Assembly: GCA_900754435.1 (NCBI GenBank)
Contig: CAAECT010000266.1
Location: 1-10,287 of the forward strand
Length of the DNA stretch: 10,287 nt
Direction: 5' to 3'
Origin: an uncultured Collinsella sp.
GTDB taxonomy: Bacteria > Actinomycetota > Coriobacteriia > Coriobacteriales > Coriobacteriaceae
Shown here: positions 1-5,842 of the stretch, in pieces
Numbering within the stretch: the stretch's first letter is position 1
Layout: each line of letters opens with the position of its first letter
Made by a program: the position numbers and the translations under genes
Notes under the pieces: model-generated
The model's input: only the letters and a program-made list of their open reading frames with translations
The model's database searches: none
What the model was told of the DNA's origin: nothing

Positions 1-702
1 CACGGCGCCAGCACCATCGCCATCTATGTCGACGAGTCCGGCCTCACCGAGGTCTGCGACTACAAGATCCAGTATGACAGCCTGGCCGTCGACGAGTCCT
101 GCATGGGCCGCACCAACTCCGCCGTCGTGACCATGATCGCCATGGAGCTCACGCAGCAGACCGAGGGCTATGCCGAGTACGAGACCGCTATGGCCGCCTT
201 CGACCTGGTTGACCCCATCTATCGCAAGGCCGTCGAGTACACCCGTCCGCTTGCCGCCAAGTGGGCCGAGCAGAACGCCGACAAGCCCTGCATTAACGTC
301 ATGGCCCAGGGCCCGCTCTTTGGTGCCGCCTACGTCTTTAGCATCTGCAACGTGCAGGAGATGCTGCAGATCGACTCCTGCACCATCAACACCTGCGACT
401 TCTTCCACGGCCCCTTCGAGATCCTGGACAAGCGCACCTCGCTGTTCCAGCTCATCAGCGTCGGCCGCAGCCGCTGCAACGACGAGCGCGGCATCCGCTT
501 CGTCAACCAGTACGGTGGCGAGCGCGTCTATCAGCTCGACGCCAAGGAGCTCGGCCTCAACGACATCAAGGACAGCGTGAGCGAGTACTTCAACCACCTG
601 ATCTTTGCCCCGATCCTCAACAACGTGTATATGCGTGCACTCTCCGCCGTCACCCACAAGGACTACATGACGCGCCGCTACATGTGGAAGCTTGAGTATT
701 AG
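1..702 (+). CDS. SIS-domain sugar-phosphate deglycase/isomerase, FrlB-like (5' truncated by window)
   Basis: The reading frame is open from base 1 to the TAG at 700-702, giving 233 C-terminal residues; the start lies outside the window. The sequence resembles the second half of SIS-domain proteins, in particular fructoselysine-6-phosphate deglycase FrlB. It has the active-site-like motif FFHGPFEI (around 400-423), which matches RHGPLEI in E. coli FrlB as I recall it. A stretch of the form DERGIRFVNQYGG follows, where FrlB has a TERAINFVKQ stretch, and the C-terminus ends in RRYMWKLEY, where FrlB ends RRYYGGLVEY. Members of this family bind phosphosugars in the cytoplasm and isomerise them or remove an amino group. 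The exact substrate cannot be read from this fragment; AgaS-like or GlmS-like isomerase roles are alternatives. The SIS family call is firm and the deglycase call is tentative. Whatever operon it closes lies upstream of the window. It is followed immediately by a hairpin at 703-728. Confidence 0.75.
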   Translation, partial: HGASTIAIYVDESGLTEVCDYKIQYDSLAVDESCMGRTNSAVVTMIAMELTQQTEGYAEYETAMAAFDLVDPIYRKAVEYTRPLAAKWAEQNADKPCINVMAQGPLFGAAYVFSICNVQEMLQIDSCTINTCDFFHGPFEILDKRTSLFQLISVGRSRCNDERGIRFVNQYGGERVYQLDAKELGLNDIKDSVSEYFNHLIFAPILNNVYMRALSAVTHKDYMTRRYMWKLEY

Positions 703-728
703 TTACGCGGTTTTACCAAACCGCGTAA
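703..728 (+). terminator. Perfect 11-bp hairpin directly after the SIS gene, no U-tract
   Basis: TTACGCGGTTT (703-713) and AAACCGCGTAA (718-728) are exact reverse complements around the 4-nt loop TACC, starting one base after the stop codon. The position suggests a transcript-end or 3'-protective hairpin. No T-run follows, so it is not a classical intrinsic terminator on its own. A better terminator lies about 45 bp downstream at 772-813. Confidence 0.55.
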
Positions 729-742
729 CGGCTCGACGCTGC

Positions 743-842
743 GCGACGTCCAGAGCGACAATTTGTCATTCAAAAGGCAGGGCATGACCAGAAGGTCTAT
801 GCCTTGCCTTTTTCATGCCAACTTGTTCGCTCTGGACGTCGC
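743..842. repeat. 100-bp nested inverted repeat (15-bp perfect outer arms)
   Basis: The outer arms GCGACGTCCAGAGCG (743-757) and CGCTCTGGACGTCGC (828-842) are perfect reverse complements. Pairing can continue inward to about 761/823 with a small bulge. The roughly 60 bp between them contains a second, independent hairpin (772-812) with terminator character. As RNA or single-stranded DNA the whole segment would fold into one long, interrupted stem. It could be a double terminator, a small non-autonomous mobile element or a structured RNA. Only the symmetry is seen directly; the function is unknown. Confidence 0.7.
772..813. terminator. Probable bidirectional rho-independent terminator
   Basis: AAAAGGCAGGGCAT (772-785) pairs with ATGCCTTGCCTTTT (799-812) with one G-T wobble. 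After a one-base bulge at 798 an inner stem forms, GACC (786-789) with GGTC (794-797), around the loop AGAA. The stem is followed by and includes a T-run at 809-813, and has an A-run at its 5' foot, so it could stop transcription in both directions. It most likely terminates transcripts from the SIS-domain gene upstream. Confidence 0.7.
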
Positions 843-1016
843 TCGCTGTCCGTCCTCTACCTGCGGCGCCTTAGATGTAGTCATTGGGGACGTTCTTAAA
901 CGACTAGGTTGGGCACATTGCTTTGAGATGTTATTCAATCCGTCTTGATGGCCTTTGAGCTGCTTACCTGCTTAAAGCAATTAACGGTATGCATCTGCAA
1001 TTGAAAATATTGCTCG

Positions 1017-1049
1017 AAAAATCGTTCAAGAAGTCGCGGGGCGATTTTT
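1017..1049. repeat. AT-rich inverted repeat, terminator-like
   Basis: AAAAATCG (1017-1024) and CGATTTTT (1042-1049) are perfect reverse complements separated by 17 bases, and the right arm ends in five T. It could act as a weak intrinsic terminator on either strand or as a regulatory hairpin. The stem has only two G-C pairs, so stability is doubtful. Confidence 0.35.
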
Positions 1050-1082
1050 GATGCGTCGCGCGTCAAGCGATGTGGCAAGTTC

Positions 1083-1112
1083 TTGGTTAGATATTGGTCA
1101 GTTTTGGGTCAA
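1083..1112. repeat. Three direct repeats at exact 11-bp period
   Basis: TTGGTTAG (1083-1090), TTGGTCAG (1094-1101) and TGGGTCAA (1105-1112) start exactly 11 bases apart. They fall about 110-140 bp upstream of the proposed prmC -35 box. Repeats spaced by one helical turn often bind activator proteins side by side on one DNA face. No regulator is identified, and three short repeats could arise by chance. Confidence 0.3.
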
Positions 1113-1222
1113 CCTTGCCAAAAGCTTGACGGATGCAGATTTAGACGTCGACGAATGGGCACTTCAGATGGGTTCCAAGCAAAATTCTGGGCTGATTCTC
1201 GATAATTGCCTTCAATCGTCCC

Positions 1223-1249
1223 TTGCCAAGCGCTGGCCTCGCGTACAAT
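1223..1249 (+). promoter_or_regulatory. Probable sigma-70-type promoter for prmC
   Basis: A -35-like TTGCCA (1223-1228) and a -10 TACAAT (1244-1249) lie 15 bp apart, slightly short of the ideal 17. The -10 sits in the context CGTACAAT, the same octamer as at the proposed atp promoter (6702-6709). A small GC hairpin (GCGCC 1266-1270, GGCGC 1275-1279) lies between this site and the prmC ribosome site. Confidence 0.45.
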
Positions 1250-1297
1250 CTGCTCCGACATTCGCGCGCCGCCCGGCGCTTAAGAGGGGAGGGCCCC

Positions 1298-2512
1298 ATG
1301 GCAAACGAGATTTGGACCATCAAGCGTTGTCTCGAGTGGACCAAGGAGTACCTGGCCGAGCGCGGCGAGGAGCACCCCCGTCTTTCTGCCGAGTGGCTGC
1401 TCTGCGCTGCCACGGGTTTGGCACGCATCGACCTATATATGCGCATGGACGAGACGCTTAACGCGGCCCAGCTCGAGACCATGCACGCGGCCGTTGTTCG
1501 TCGCGCTAAAGGTGAACCGCTACAGTACATCACCGGCAGCACGCAGTTTCGCATGATTGACGTCGCGTGCGCCCCCGGCGTGCTCATTCCGCGTCCCGAG
1601 ACCGAGATGCTCGTCGAGGAAGTCCTCAATTATCTGGATGCCGAGGTGCTGAGCCCCGAGGCTGCCGCCCGTCAGCGTGTTGAGCTGCCTTGGAACGATG
1701 AGGTCGAGGAGGCACGCAAGGCCGAGGCCGCGCTGGCAGACGAACGGGCGACCGCCGAGCGCCGCGCCGCTAACCTGACGGCTGCCGATGAGGCGGCGCT
1801 AGGCGGCGACGTACTGGGTAGCCGTGCCTATGCCGAGGAACTGGCCGACCGCGAGGCCGAGGAAGCCGCCGAGTCCGAGCTCGACGAATACGGCATCGCC
1901 ATCGAGGGTGCCGGCCAGGAGACGACTTCAGCTCAGGATGCCGCTGCGCCTGCCCCAACCGAGCCCTGCACTGCCCGCGTTCTCGAGGTCGGCTGCGGCA
2001 CGGGCTGCATTTCGCTCTCCCTTGCCTGGGAGCGCCGCGGCCACGTTACCTGCACCGCCACCGATATCGAGCCGCGCGCCATCGATCTGGCCACCAAAAA
2101 CCGCGACGCGCTCGGCCTCACGGCAGATGAGGTCGCCTTCAGCCTCACCAACCTGGTGAGCTCCATTCCCCACGACGAGTGGGGCACCTTCGACGTGCTC
2201 GTTTCCAACCCGCCCTACATCCCGACCGGCGTCATGCGCTCGCTGCCGCACGAGGTCAAGGACTTTGAGCCCGACCTGGCGCTCGAGGGCGGTGCCGACG
2301 GCCTCGATATCTTCCGCCGCCTGCTCAACGCGGCGCCTTACATGCTGCGCGCCGGCGGCCTGTTTGCCTGCGAGCTCTACGAGGGTGCCCTCGACGCCGC
2401 GGCCGAGCTCTGTCGCCAGGCAGGCCTTTCGGACGTGCGCATCGTCCACGACCTCACCGATCGCCCCCGCATCGTCCGAGCCATCGTCACCGAGCCCAAA
2501 CAGCGTATTTAA
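1298..2512 (+). CDS. prmC: Peptide chain release factor N5-glutamine methyltransferase PrmC (HemK), with large insert
   Basis: PrmC uses S-adenosylmethionine to methylate the glutamine of the GGQ motif in release factors RF1 and RF2, which supports efficient translation termination. The ATG at 1298 is chosen because AGGGGAGGG (1285-1293) precedes it; a TTG start at 1223 in the same frame would overlap the promoter. The product is 404 residues. The N-terminal helical domain spans roughly 1-95 and ends near GVLIPRPETEMLVEEVL. The methyltransferase fold begins at VLEVGCGTGC (228-237, SAM loop) and carries the catalytic NPPYIP motif at 304-309. The family usually has about 280 residues; here an Ala/Glu-rich, highly charged segment (about 114-226) separates the two domains. 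All key motifs are intact, so activity is expected. prfA, a frequent neighbour in other bacteria, is not directly upstream. A toxin-antitoxin pair follows after 75 bp. Confidence 0.95.
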   Translation: MANEIWTIKRCLEWTKEYLAERGEEHPRLSAEWLLCAATGLARIDLYMRMDETLNAAQLETMHAAVVRRAKGEPLQYITGSTQFRMIDVACAPGVLIPRPETEMLVEEVLNYLDAEVLSPEAAARQRVELPWNDEVEEARKAEAALADERATAERRAANLTAADEAALGGDVLGSRAYAEELADREAEEAAESELDEYGIAIEGAGQETTSAQDAAAPAPTEPCTARVLEVGCGTGCISLSLAWERRGHVTCTATDIEPRAIDLATKNRDALGLTADEVAFSLTNLVSSIPHDEWGTFDVLVSNPPYIPTGVMRSLPHEVKDFEPDLALEGGADGLDIFRRLLNAAPYMLRAGGLFACELYEGALDAAAELCRQAGLSDVRIVHDLTDRPRIVRAIVTEPKQRI

Positions 2513-2527
2513 GCTGAACAAATAGAC

Positions 2528-2539
2528 ATTTGCGCAAAT
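2528..2539. promoter_or_regulatory. 12-bp perfect palindrome, candidate toxin-antitoxin operator
   Basis: ATTTGCGCAAAT is a perfect palindrome just upstream of the -35 box of the toxin-antitoxin promoter. Antitoxins of the Xre type are dimeric and commonly repress their own operon by binding such a site. The role here is inferred from position and symmetry. A wider imperfect symmetry with GACA and TGTC flanks is also present. Confidence 0.45.
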
Positions 2540-2545
2540 TTGTCC

Positions 2546-2573
2546 TTGCAATATACCGTAAAACTTCTACTAT
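2546..2573 (+). promoter_or_regulatory. Promoter of the toxin-antitoxin module
   Basis: TTGCAA (2546-2551) and TACTAT (2568-2573) are separated by 16 bp, and the ribosome site AGGAG (2577-2581) follows closely. This suggests the module is transcribed independently of prmC with a very short leader. Confidence 0.5.
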
Positions 2574-2587
2574 AGAAGGAGAAAGGT

Positions 2588-2983
2588 ATGTCAAATCAGC
2601 TGTATCGGTACCGTATCGTGCTTGATTACATTGAACCTTGGCTTGATGAGCAGGATGAAGCTACGCTGAAGCAGATTTATGCAGACCTTTTGGTGCTCGA
2701 GAAGGAAGGTCCCAGCCTTGGTCGTCCGCTGGTTGACCGCGTAAAGGGCTCGAAGCTTCATCATTTAAAGGAGCTGAGAGTGACGTCGTGTGGTGGGCAG
2801 GTGATTCGCATCCTCTTCGCCTTTGACCCCAAGCGCCAGGCGGTATTGCTATTGGCGGGTGATAAGTCGCGAGCGGGATCGTCAAGGGCAAAATGGAACG
2901 GTTGGTATGCGATCAACATTCCAAGGGCCGAGCAAATATACCGTCGCCACGTAAGGAGGCTCGATCGAGATGGAACTGCATGA
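2588..2983 (+). CDS. RelE/HigB-like toxin (phage Gp49-like family)
   Basis: The 131-residue product looks like a type II toxin of the RelE/HigB superfamily (Gp49-like group), which as a class cut mRNA on the ribosome. Visible family features are LGRPLVDRVKG (44-54), LKELR (60-64), the core strand VIRILFAFDP (72-81), LLAGDKS (88-94) and the C-terminal WNGWYAINIP followed by an AEQIY helix. The segment between GDKS and WNGWY (RAGSSRAK) seems a few residues longer than in relatives I recall. The start ATG has AGGAG six bases upstream. The gene overlaps the next gene by 14 bp, the toxin-first order typical of higBA-type modules. Codon use appears more AT-rich than in prmC or glpK, which fits horizontal gain. 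Target and activity are inferred from the family only. Confidence 0.85.
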   Translation: MSNQLYRYRIVLDYIEPWLDEQDEATLKQIYADLLVLEKEGPSLGRPLVDRVKGSKLHHLKELRVTSCGGQVIRILFAFDPKRQAVLLLAGDKSRAGSSRAKWNGWYAINIPRAEQIYRRHVRRLDRDGTA

Positions 2984-3272
2984 GTATATGGAATCTCGCG
3001 GGATAACACGCGACTCCATTACCGCCGAGCAGGAGAGGACTCGCGATCGTATCGAAGCCTATAAGCTTGCTCAGATTCGCAGGTTAAAAGATCTAACACA
3101 GGCGTCGGTCGCCCAGTCGATGGGCGTTTCTCAAAAACGTGTATCCGAGCTCGAGCGTGGGGAGTTGGGTTCGATGAGGCTCGACACGCTGAGCAGGTAC
3201 GCAGAGAGCCTCGGCGGAAAACTGGTTGCAAGCATCGAGTTTCCCGATCGTACCGTTACGCTTGCGCGCTAA
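2970..3272 (+). CDS. Xre-family helix-turn-helix antitoxin (HigA-like)
   Basis: The 100-residue protein is the expected antitoxin partner of the gene before it: it would bind and neutralise the toxin and repress the shared promoter. The helix-turn-helix domain lies at about 33-80 (IRRLKDLTQASVAQSMGVSQ, then RVSELERGEL), with the classic Q-x3-A-x3-G-V-S pattern of Cro/C1-type DNA-binding domains. The N-terminal 30 residues are charged and probably helical; the C-terminal strand (KLVASIEF) may contact the toxin or form the dimer. The ATG at 2970 has a strong AAGGAGG (2953-2959) inside the toxin coding sequence, and the 14-bp overlap suggests translational coupling. No clear terminator follows in 3273-3420. 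Confidence 0.85.
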   Translation: MELHEYMESRGITRDSITAEQERTRDRIEAYKLAQIRRLKDLTQASVAQSMGVSQKRVSELERGELGSMRLDTLSRYAESLGGKLVASIEFPDRTVTLAR

Positions 3273-3420
3273 AAATCTTCAATTAACCCCCTCACTTTTA
3301 CCGACTACTAGAGCCGCTCACCAAACCAACATGCGCTCTGGGCAAATAGGTTGAATGTTTCGTGCGAGAATGCCCCACAGTAAACAAACTTGCACCGGAG
3401 CGTAAGGGGCTGGCATACAC

Positions 3421-4164
3421 ATGCAGACGGTCTATCGGGTATACGAGGGAACGCGCGAGCCGCATCGGCTTGCCGTCGAGCGCACGGCCGAGGTGCTCGG
3501 CCGCGGCGGCCTGGCCTTGATTCCGACCGAGACCGTCTACGGTGTCGCCGTGGCAGTCAACGCCTTCTCGGACGCCGTGCCCCAAGATACAAGCGAATTC
3601 CCATCGTGGCCGCGCGATGCGCAGGCTGCCGTCAATGGCGCCGCAGTTCCTGCGCTCGGCACCGGCTATCGCCGTATCTTCACTCTCAAGCAACGTGAGC
3701 TCACGCAAACCGTCGCTTGGCTGGTCGATGGCGTCGAAGCACTCGACCGCTATGGCGTGGATATCCCGGAAGATGCCCGCGTACTCGCGCGACGATGCTG
3801 GCCGGGAGCCCTGACTATCGTGGTCAAGGCAGCCCCCTGCGTGCCGACCTTTATGCGCGCTGCCGACGACACCGTGGCCCTGCGCGCTTCGGCCTCTCCC
3901 GTGGTCCAAGCGCTCATCCGCGCCTGCGGCAGTCCCCTTGCCTGCACGAGCGCCAACACACACGGCGCGCCTTCGCCGGCAAGCTTTGCCGCCGTCGAGG
4001 GTCGCATCCTGGAGGGGGTCGATGTTGCCGTCGACGCCGGTGAGACCCCGTGTCGCGACGCCTCGACCATCGTGTCGTTCCAGCACGGCGGGCTCCAGAT
4101 CCTGCGCCAAGGCGCACTTCCCGCATCAGAGATCGAGCGGGTCCTGTCCGACCCGATGCAATAG
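3421..4164 (+). CDS. Sua5/TsaC (YrdC-domain) L-threonylcarbamoyladenylate synthase, divergent
   Basis: This 247-residue protein is a single YrdC domain. The family makes threonylcarbamoyl-AMP from threonine, bicarbonate and ATP, the first step of the t6A modification at position 37 of ANN-decoding tRNAs. Visible motifs are LIPTETVYGVAV (33-44), the KxR nucleotide motif as KQR (90-92), WPGALTIVV (127-135), TVALRA (151-156), the SxN motif SAN (177-179) and DASTIVSF plus LQILRQGAL near the end. About 34 residues (50-83) are inserted between the VYG motif and the RRIF-KxR helix, and the usual KGRP is KQRE, so it is a divergent member. The ATG at 3421 follows AAGGGG (3402-3407) at a rather long spacing. 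glpK starts 13 bp after its stop, suggesting co-transcription. The equivalent Firmicutes gene (ywlC) also lies between prmC and upp. Confidence 0.85.
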   Translation: MQTVYRVYEGTREPHRLAVERTAEVLGRGGLALIPTETVYGVAVAVNAFSDAVPQDTSEFPSWPRDAQAAVNGAAVPALGTGYRRIFTLKQRELTQTVAWLVDGVEALDRYGVDIPEDARVLARRCWPGALTIVVKAAPCVPTFMRAADDTVALRASASPVVQALIRACGSPLACTSANTHGAPSPASFAAVEGRILEGVDVAVDAGETPCRDASTIVSFQHGGLQILRQGALPASEIERVLSDPMQ

Positions 4165-4177
4165 AAAGGTGTAAGCG

Positions 4178-5719
4178 ATGTCGTTGAATCTGGGCAGCCT
4201 GGGCATGGAAGATGCCTCGTTTGACTTTGGCGGTTCCTACATCATGGCGCTCGACTGCGGCACCACCTCGGTACTTGCGACCATCGTCGACGAGTACGGA
4301 TGCATCGTCGCGCAGGCACGTCGCAGCGTCAAAACGAGTTTTCCGCGTCCCGGTTGGGTAGAGCAAGACCCCATGACGGTCCTTGCCAGCCAGATTGCCG
4401 TCATGATGGAGGTTCAGTTTAAGAGCGGCATCCATTCCGATCGCATCGCCGCCATCGGCATCTCCAACCAGCGCGAGACCACGGTGGTGTGGGACCGCGT
4501 GAGCGGCCAGCCCATCTATAACGCCATCGTGTGGCAATGCCGTCGCACCGCACCTCTGATCGACGAGCTGGTCGAGCGGGGCGCAGAAGAGCTGGTGCGC
4601 TCCCGCACGGGACTCACGCTCGATCCGTATTTCTCGGCTTCCAAGGTGCAGTGGATTCTCGACAACGTCGACGGCGCACGCGAGAGCGCGGCGGCGGGCG
4701 ACCTCATGTTTGGCACCATCGACACCTGGCTCATCTACAACCTCACCGGCGGCCAGGTCTTTGCCACCGACTACACCAATGCCAGCCGCACGGCACTCTT
4801 TAATATCCATACGCTCGATTGGGACGACGACCTGCTGGCGCTCTTTGACGTTCCACGTTCCATGATGCCCGAGGTTCGCTGGAGCTCGGGCGACTACGGC
4901 CGCGTCGCGAGCGACATCATGACCAACATGCCGCCCATCATGGGCGTGGCAGGTGACCAACAGGCGTCGCTGTTCGGCCACTGCTGTTTCCGTCCCGGCC
5001 AGACCAAAAACACCTATGGCACGGGCTGCTTTATGCTCATGAACACCGGCGACGAGATCGTCGAATCCAAGAATGGCCTGGTCTCCACCATCGGTATCGC
5101 TGCGGACGGCAAAGTCAGCTATGCGCTCGAGGGCTCCATCTTTGCTGCCGGTTCCACCATGAACTGGCTTCGCAACAACATGGGCATCATCTCGAGCGTG
5201 AGCGAGTCGGCACAACTCGCCGCTTCGATTAGCGACAACGAGGGCTGCTACTTCGTTCCCGCCTTTGCGGGATTGGGTGCTCCCTGGTGGGACCCGCATG
5301 CCCGCGGTATCGTGTGCGGTCTGACCGGCGCCTCGAGCCGTGCGACCATCGTACGTGCCGCCTGCGAATCCATGGCATATCAGAGCTACGACGTGCTGCG
5401 CGCCATGGAGCAGGACGTGGGGCTTTCGATCGAGCGCCTGTCTGTCGATGGCGGTGCCTCGCGCAACGAGTTCATCATGCAATTCCAGGCCGACCTGCTG
5501 GATATCCCCGTGCTGCAATGCGAGACGGTGGAGACCACGGCAATCGGCGCCGCGTACTTGGCGGGTCTTGCCGTCGGCTATTGGGAAGACCTAGAAGAGC
5601 TGGAGCAAAATGCCCAGATCGTTAGGACCTTCCTTCCCCACATGTCCGCCGAGCGCCGCGAGCAAAACCTTGCGGGCTGGCGTGATGCAGTCAGGCGCTC
5701 GCTCAGCACCGCACAGTAG
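4178..5719 (+). CDS. glpK: Glycerol kinase
   Basis: Glycerol kinase (FGGY family) converts glycerol and ATP to glycerol-3-phosphate in the cytoplasm. The 513 residues match the usual length and align throughout with E. coli GlpK as I recall it. Substrate residues are kept: R99-E100 in NQRE, W119 in IVWQCRR, Y151 in DPYFS, and the catalytic D260 in AGDQQ. KNTYGTGCFMLMNTG (277-291) and VDGGASRNEF are also typical. Two departures stand out. The phosphate-loop motif reads DCGTTSVL (26-33) where E. coli has DQGTTSSR, so the ATP-contacting arginine is leucine. The segment 240-256 also lacks the GGKG loop that binds the allosteric inhibitor fructose-1,6-bisphosphate, and has no obvious histidine like the one phosphorylated in enterococcal enzymes. 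The N-terminus is about 16 residues longer than in E. coli; the ATG at 4178 has AAAGGTG upstream. No glycerol facilitator or glpD is adjacent, and the close spacing to sua5 suggests shared transcription. Confidence 0.93.
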   Translation: MSLNLGSLGMEDASFDFGGSYIMALDCGTTSVLATIVDEYGCIVAQARRSVKTSFPRPGWVEQDPMTVLASQIAVMMEVQFKSGIHSDRIAAIGISNQRETTVVWDRVSGQPIYNAIVWQCRRTAPLIDELVERGAEELVRSRTGLTLDPYFSASKVQWILDNVDGARESAAAGDLMFGTIDTWLIYNLTGGQVFATDYTNASRTALFNIHTLDWDDDLLALFDVPRSMMPEVRWSSGDYGRVASDIMTNMPPIMGVAGDQQASLFGHCCFRPGQTKNTYGTGCFMLMNTGDEIVESKNGLVSTIGIAADGKVSYALEGSIFAAGSTMNWLRNNMGIISSVSESAQLAASISDNEGCYFVPAFAGLGAPWWDPHARGIVCGLTGASSRATIVRAACESMAYQSYDVLRAMEQDVGLSIERLSVDGGASRNEFIMQFQADLLDIPVLQCETVETTAIGAAYLAGLAVGYWEDLEELEQNAQIVRTFLPHMSAERREQNLAGWRDAVRRSLSTAQ

Positions 5720-5752
5720 GGCTGCGATGGGCTGCTCGATACAACAAACCGC

Positions 5753-5823
5753 TAAACTAATGCATGGCGCGCGGCGGCAACATTGCTGCACGCCTTGTCA
5801 GCAAGGCCGTTTTGCGGCCGCAA
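5753..5823 (+). promoter_or_regulatory. upp leader: weak -10 candidate and two overlapping hairpins
   Basis: A possible -10 box TAAACT (5753-5758) has no clear -35 partner. Downstream, GCCTTG (5792-5797) pairs with CAAGGC (5802-5807). The overlapping GGCCG (5805-5809) pairs with CGGCC (5815-5819) just before the ribosome site. The two stems share 5805-5807 and cannot both form fully. TTGCGGCCGCAA is also a 12-bp palindrome at 5812-5823. This could be a leader switch or only GC-rich chance symmetry; no PyrR-binding motif was recognised. Confidence 0.3.
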
Positions 5824-5842
5824 CGAAAGGGGCAATCAATCC

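Larger units (their letters stand above)
843..1222. other. Gene-poor intergenic stretch upstream of prmC
   Basis: No convincing gene is seen here. Base composition looks more AT-rich than in the flanking genes, and the short open frames lack good ribosome sites or codon patterns. At 878-906 there is a segment flanked by TAGTC and GACTA containing CATTGGGGACGTTCTT, which resembles REP-like intergenic repeats (recognition uncertain). An AT-rich hairpin lies at 1017-1049 and phased direct repeats at 1083-1112. A frame open from 1048 to 1461 runs out of frame into prmC and is not called. Confidence 0.5.

Noticed and set aside
763-948. Open frame of 61 codons after the SIS gene
   Set aside because: It starts inside the terminator hairpin, runs through the palindrome arm, has no ribosome site and resembles no protein family.
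703-1297. Possible tRNA, riboswitch or CRISPR array in the intergenic region
   Set aside because: No cloverleaf with a T-loop GTTCRA motif, no known riboswitch core and no regularly spaced long repeats were found on either strand; the 11-bp repeats are too short for CRISPR.
1048-1461. Open frame of 137 codons upstream of and overlapping prmC
   Set aside because: It begins at a TTG/ATG without a clear ribosome site and continues for more than 160 bp out of frame inside prmC, whose coding is unambiguous. The upstream part might be a relic, but nothing supports a gene.
3273-3420. Promoter or terminator between the antitoxin gene and sua5
   Set aside because: TTGAAT at 3351-3356 has no well-spaced -10, and no stem with a T-run was found, so neither can be supported.
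3914-5518. Long antisense open frame (534 codons) opposite sua5 and glpK
   Set aside because: It is a typical mirror frame of GC-rich coding DNA; both sense genes are clear, and its composition (Arg, Gly, His, Asp rich) resembles no protein.
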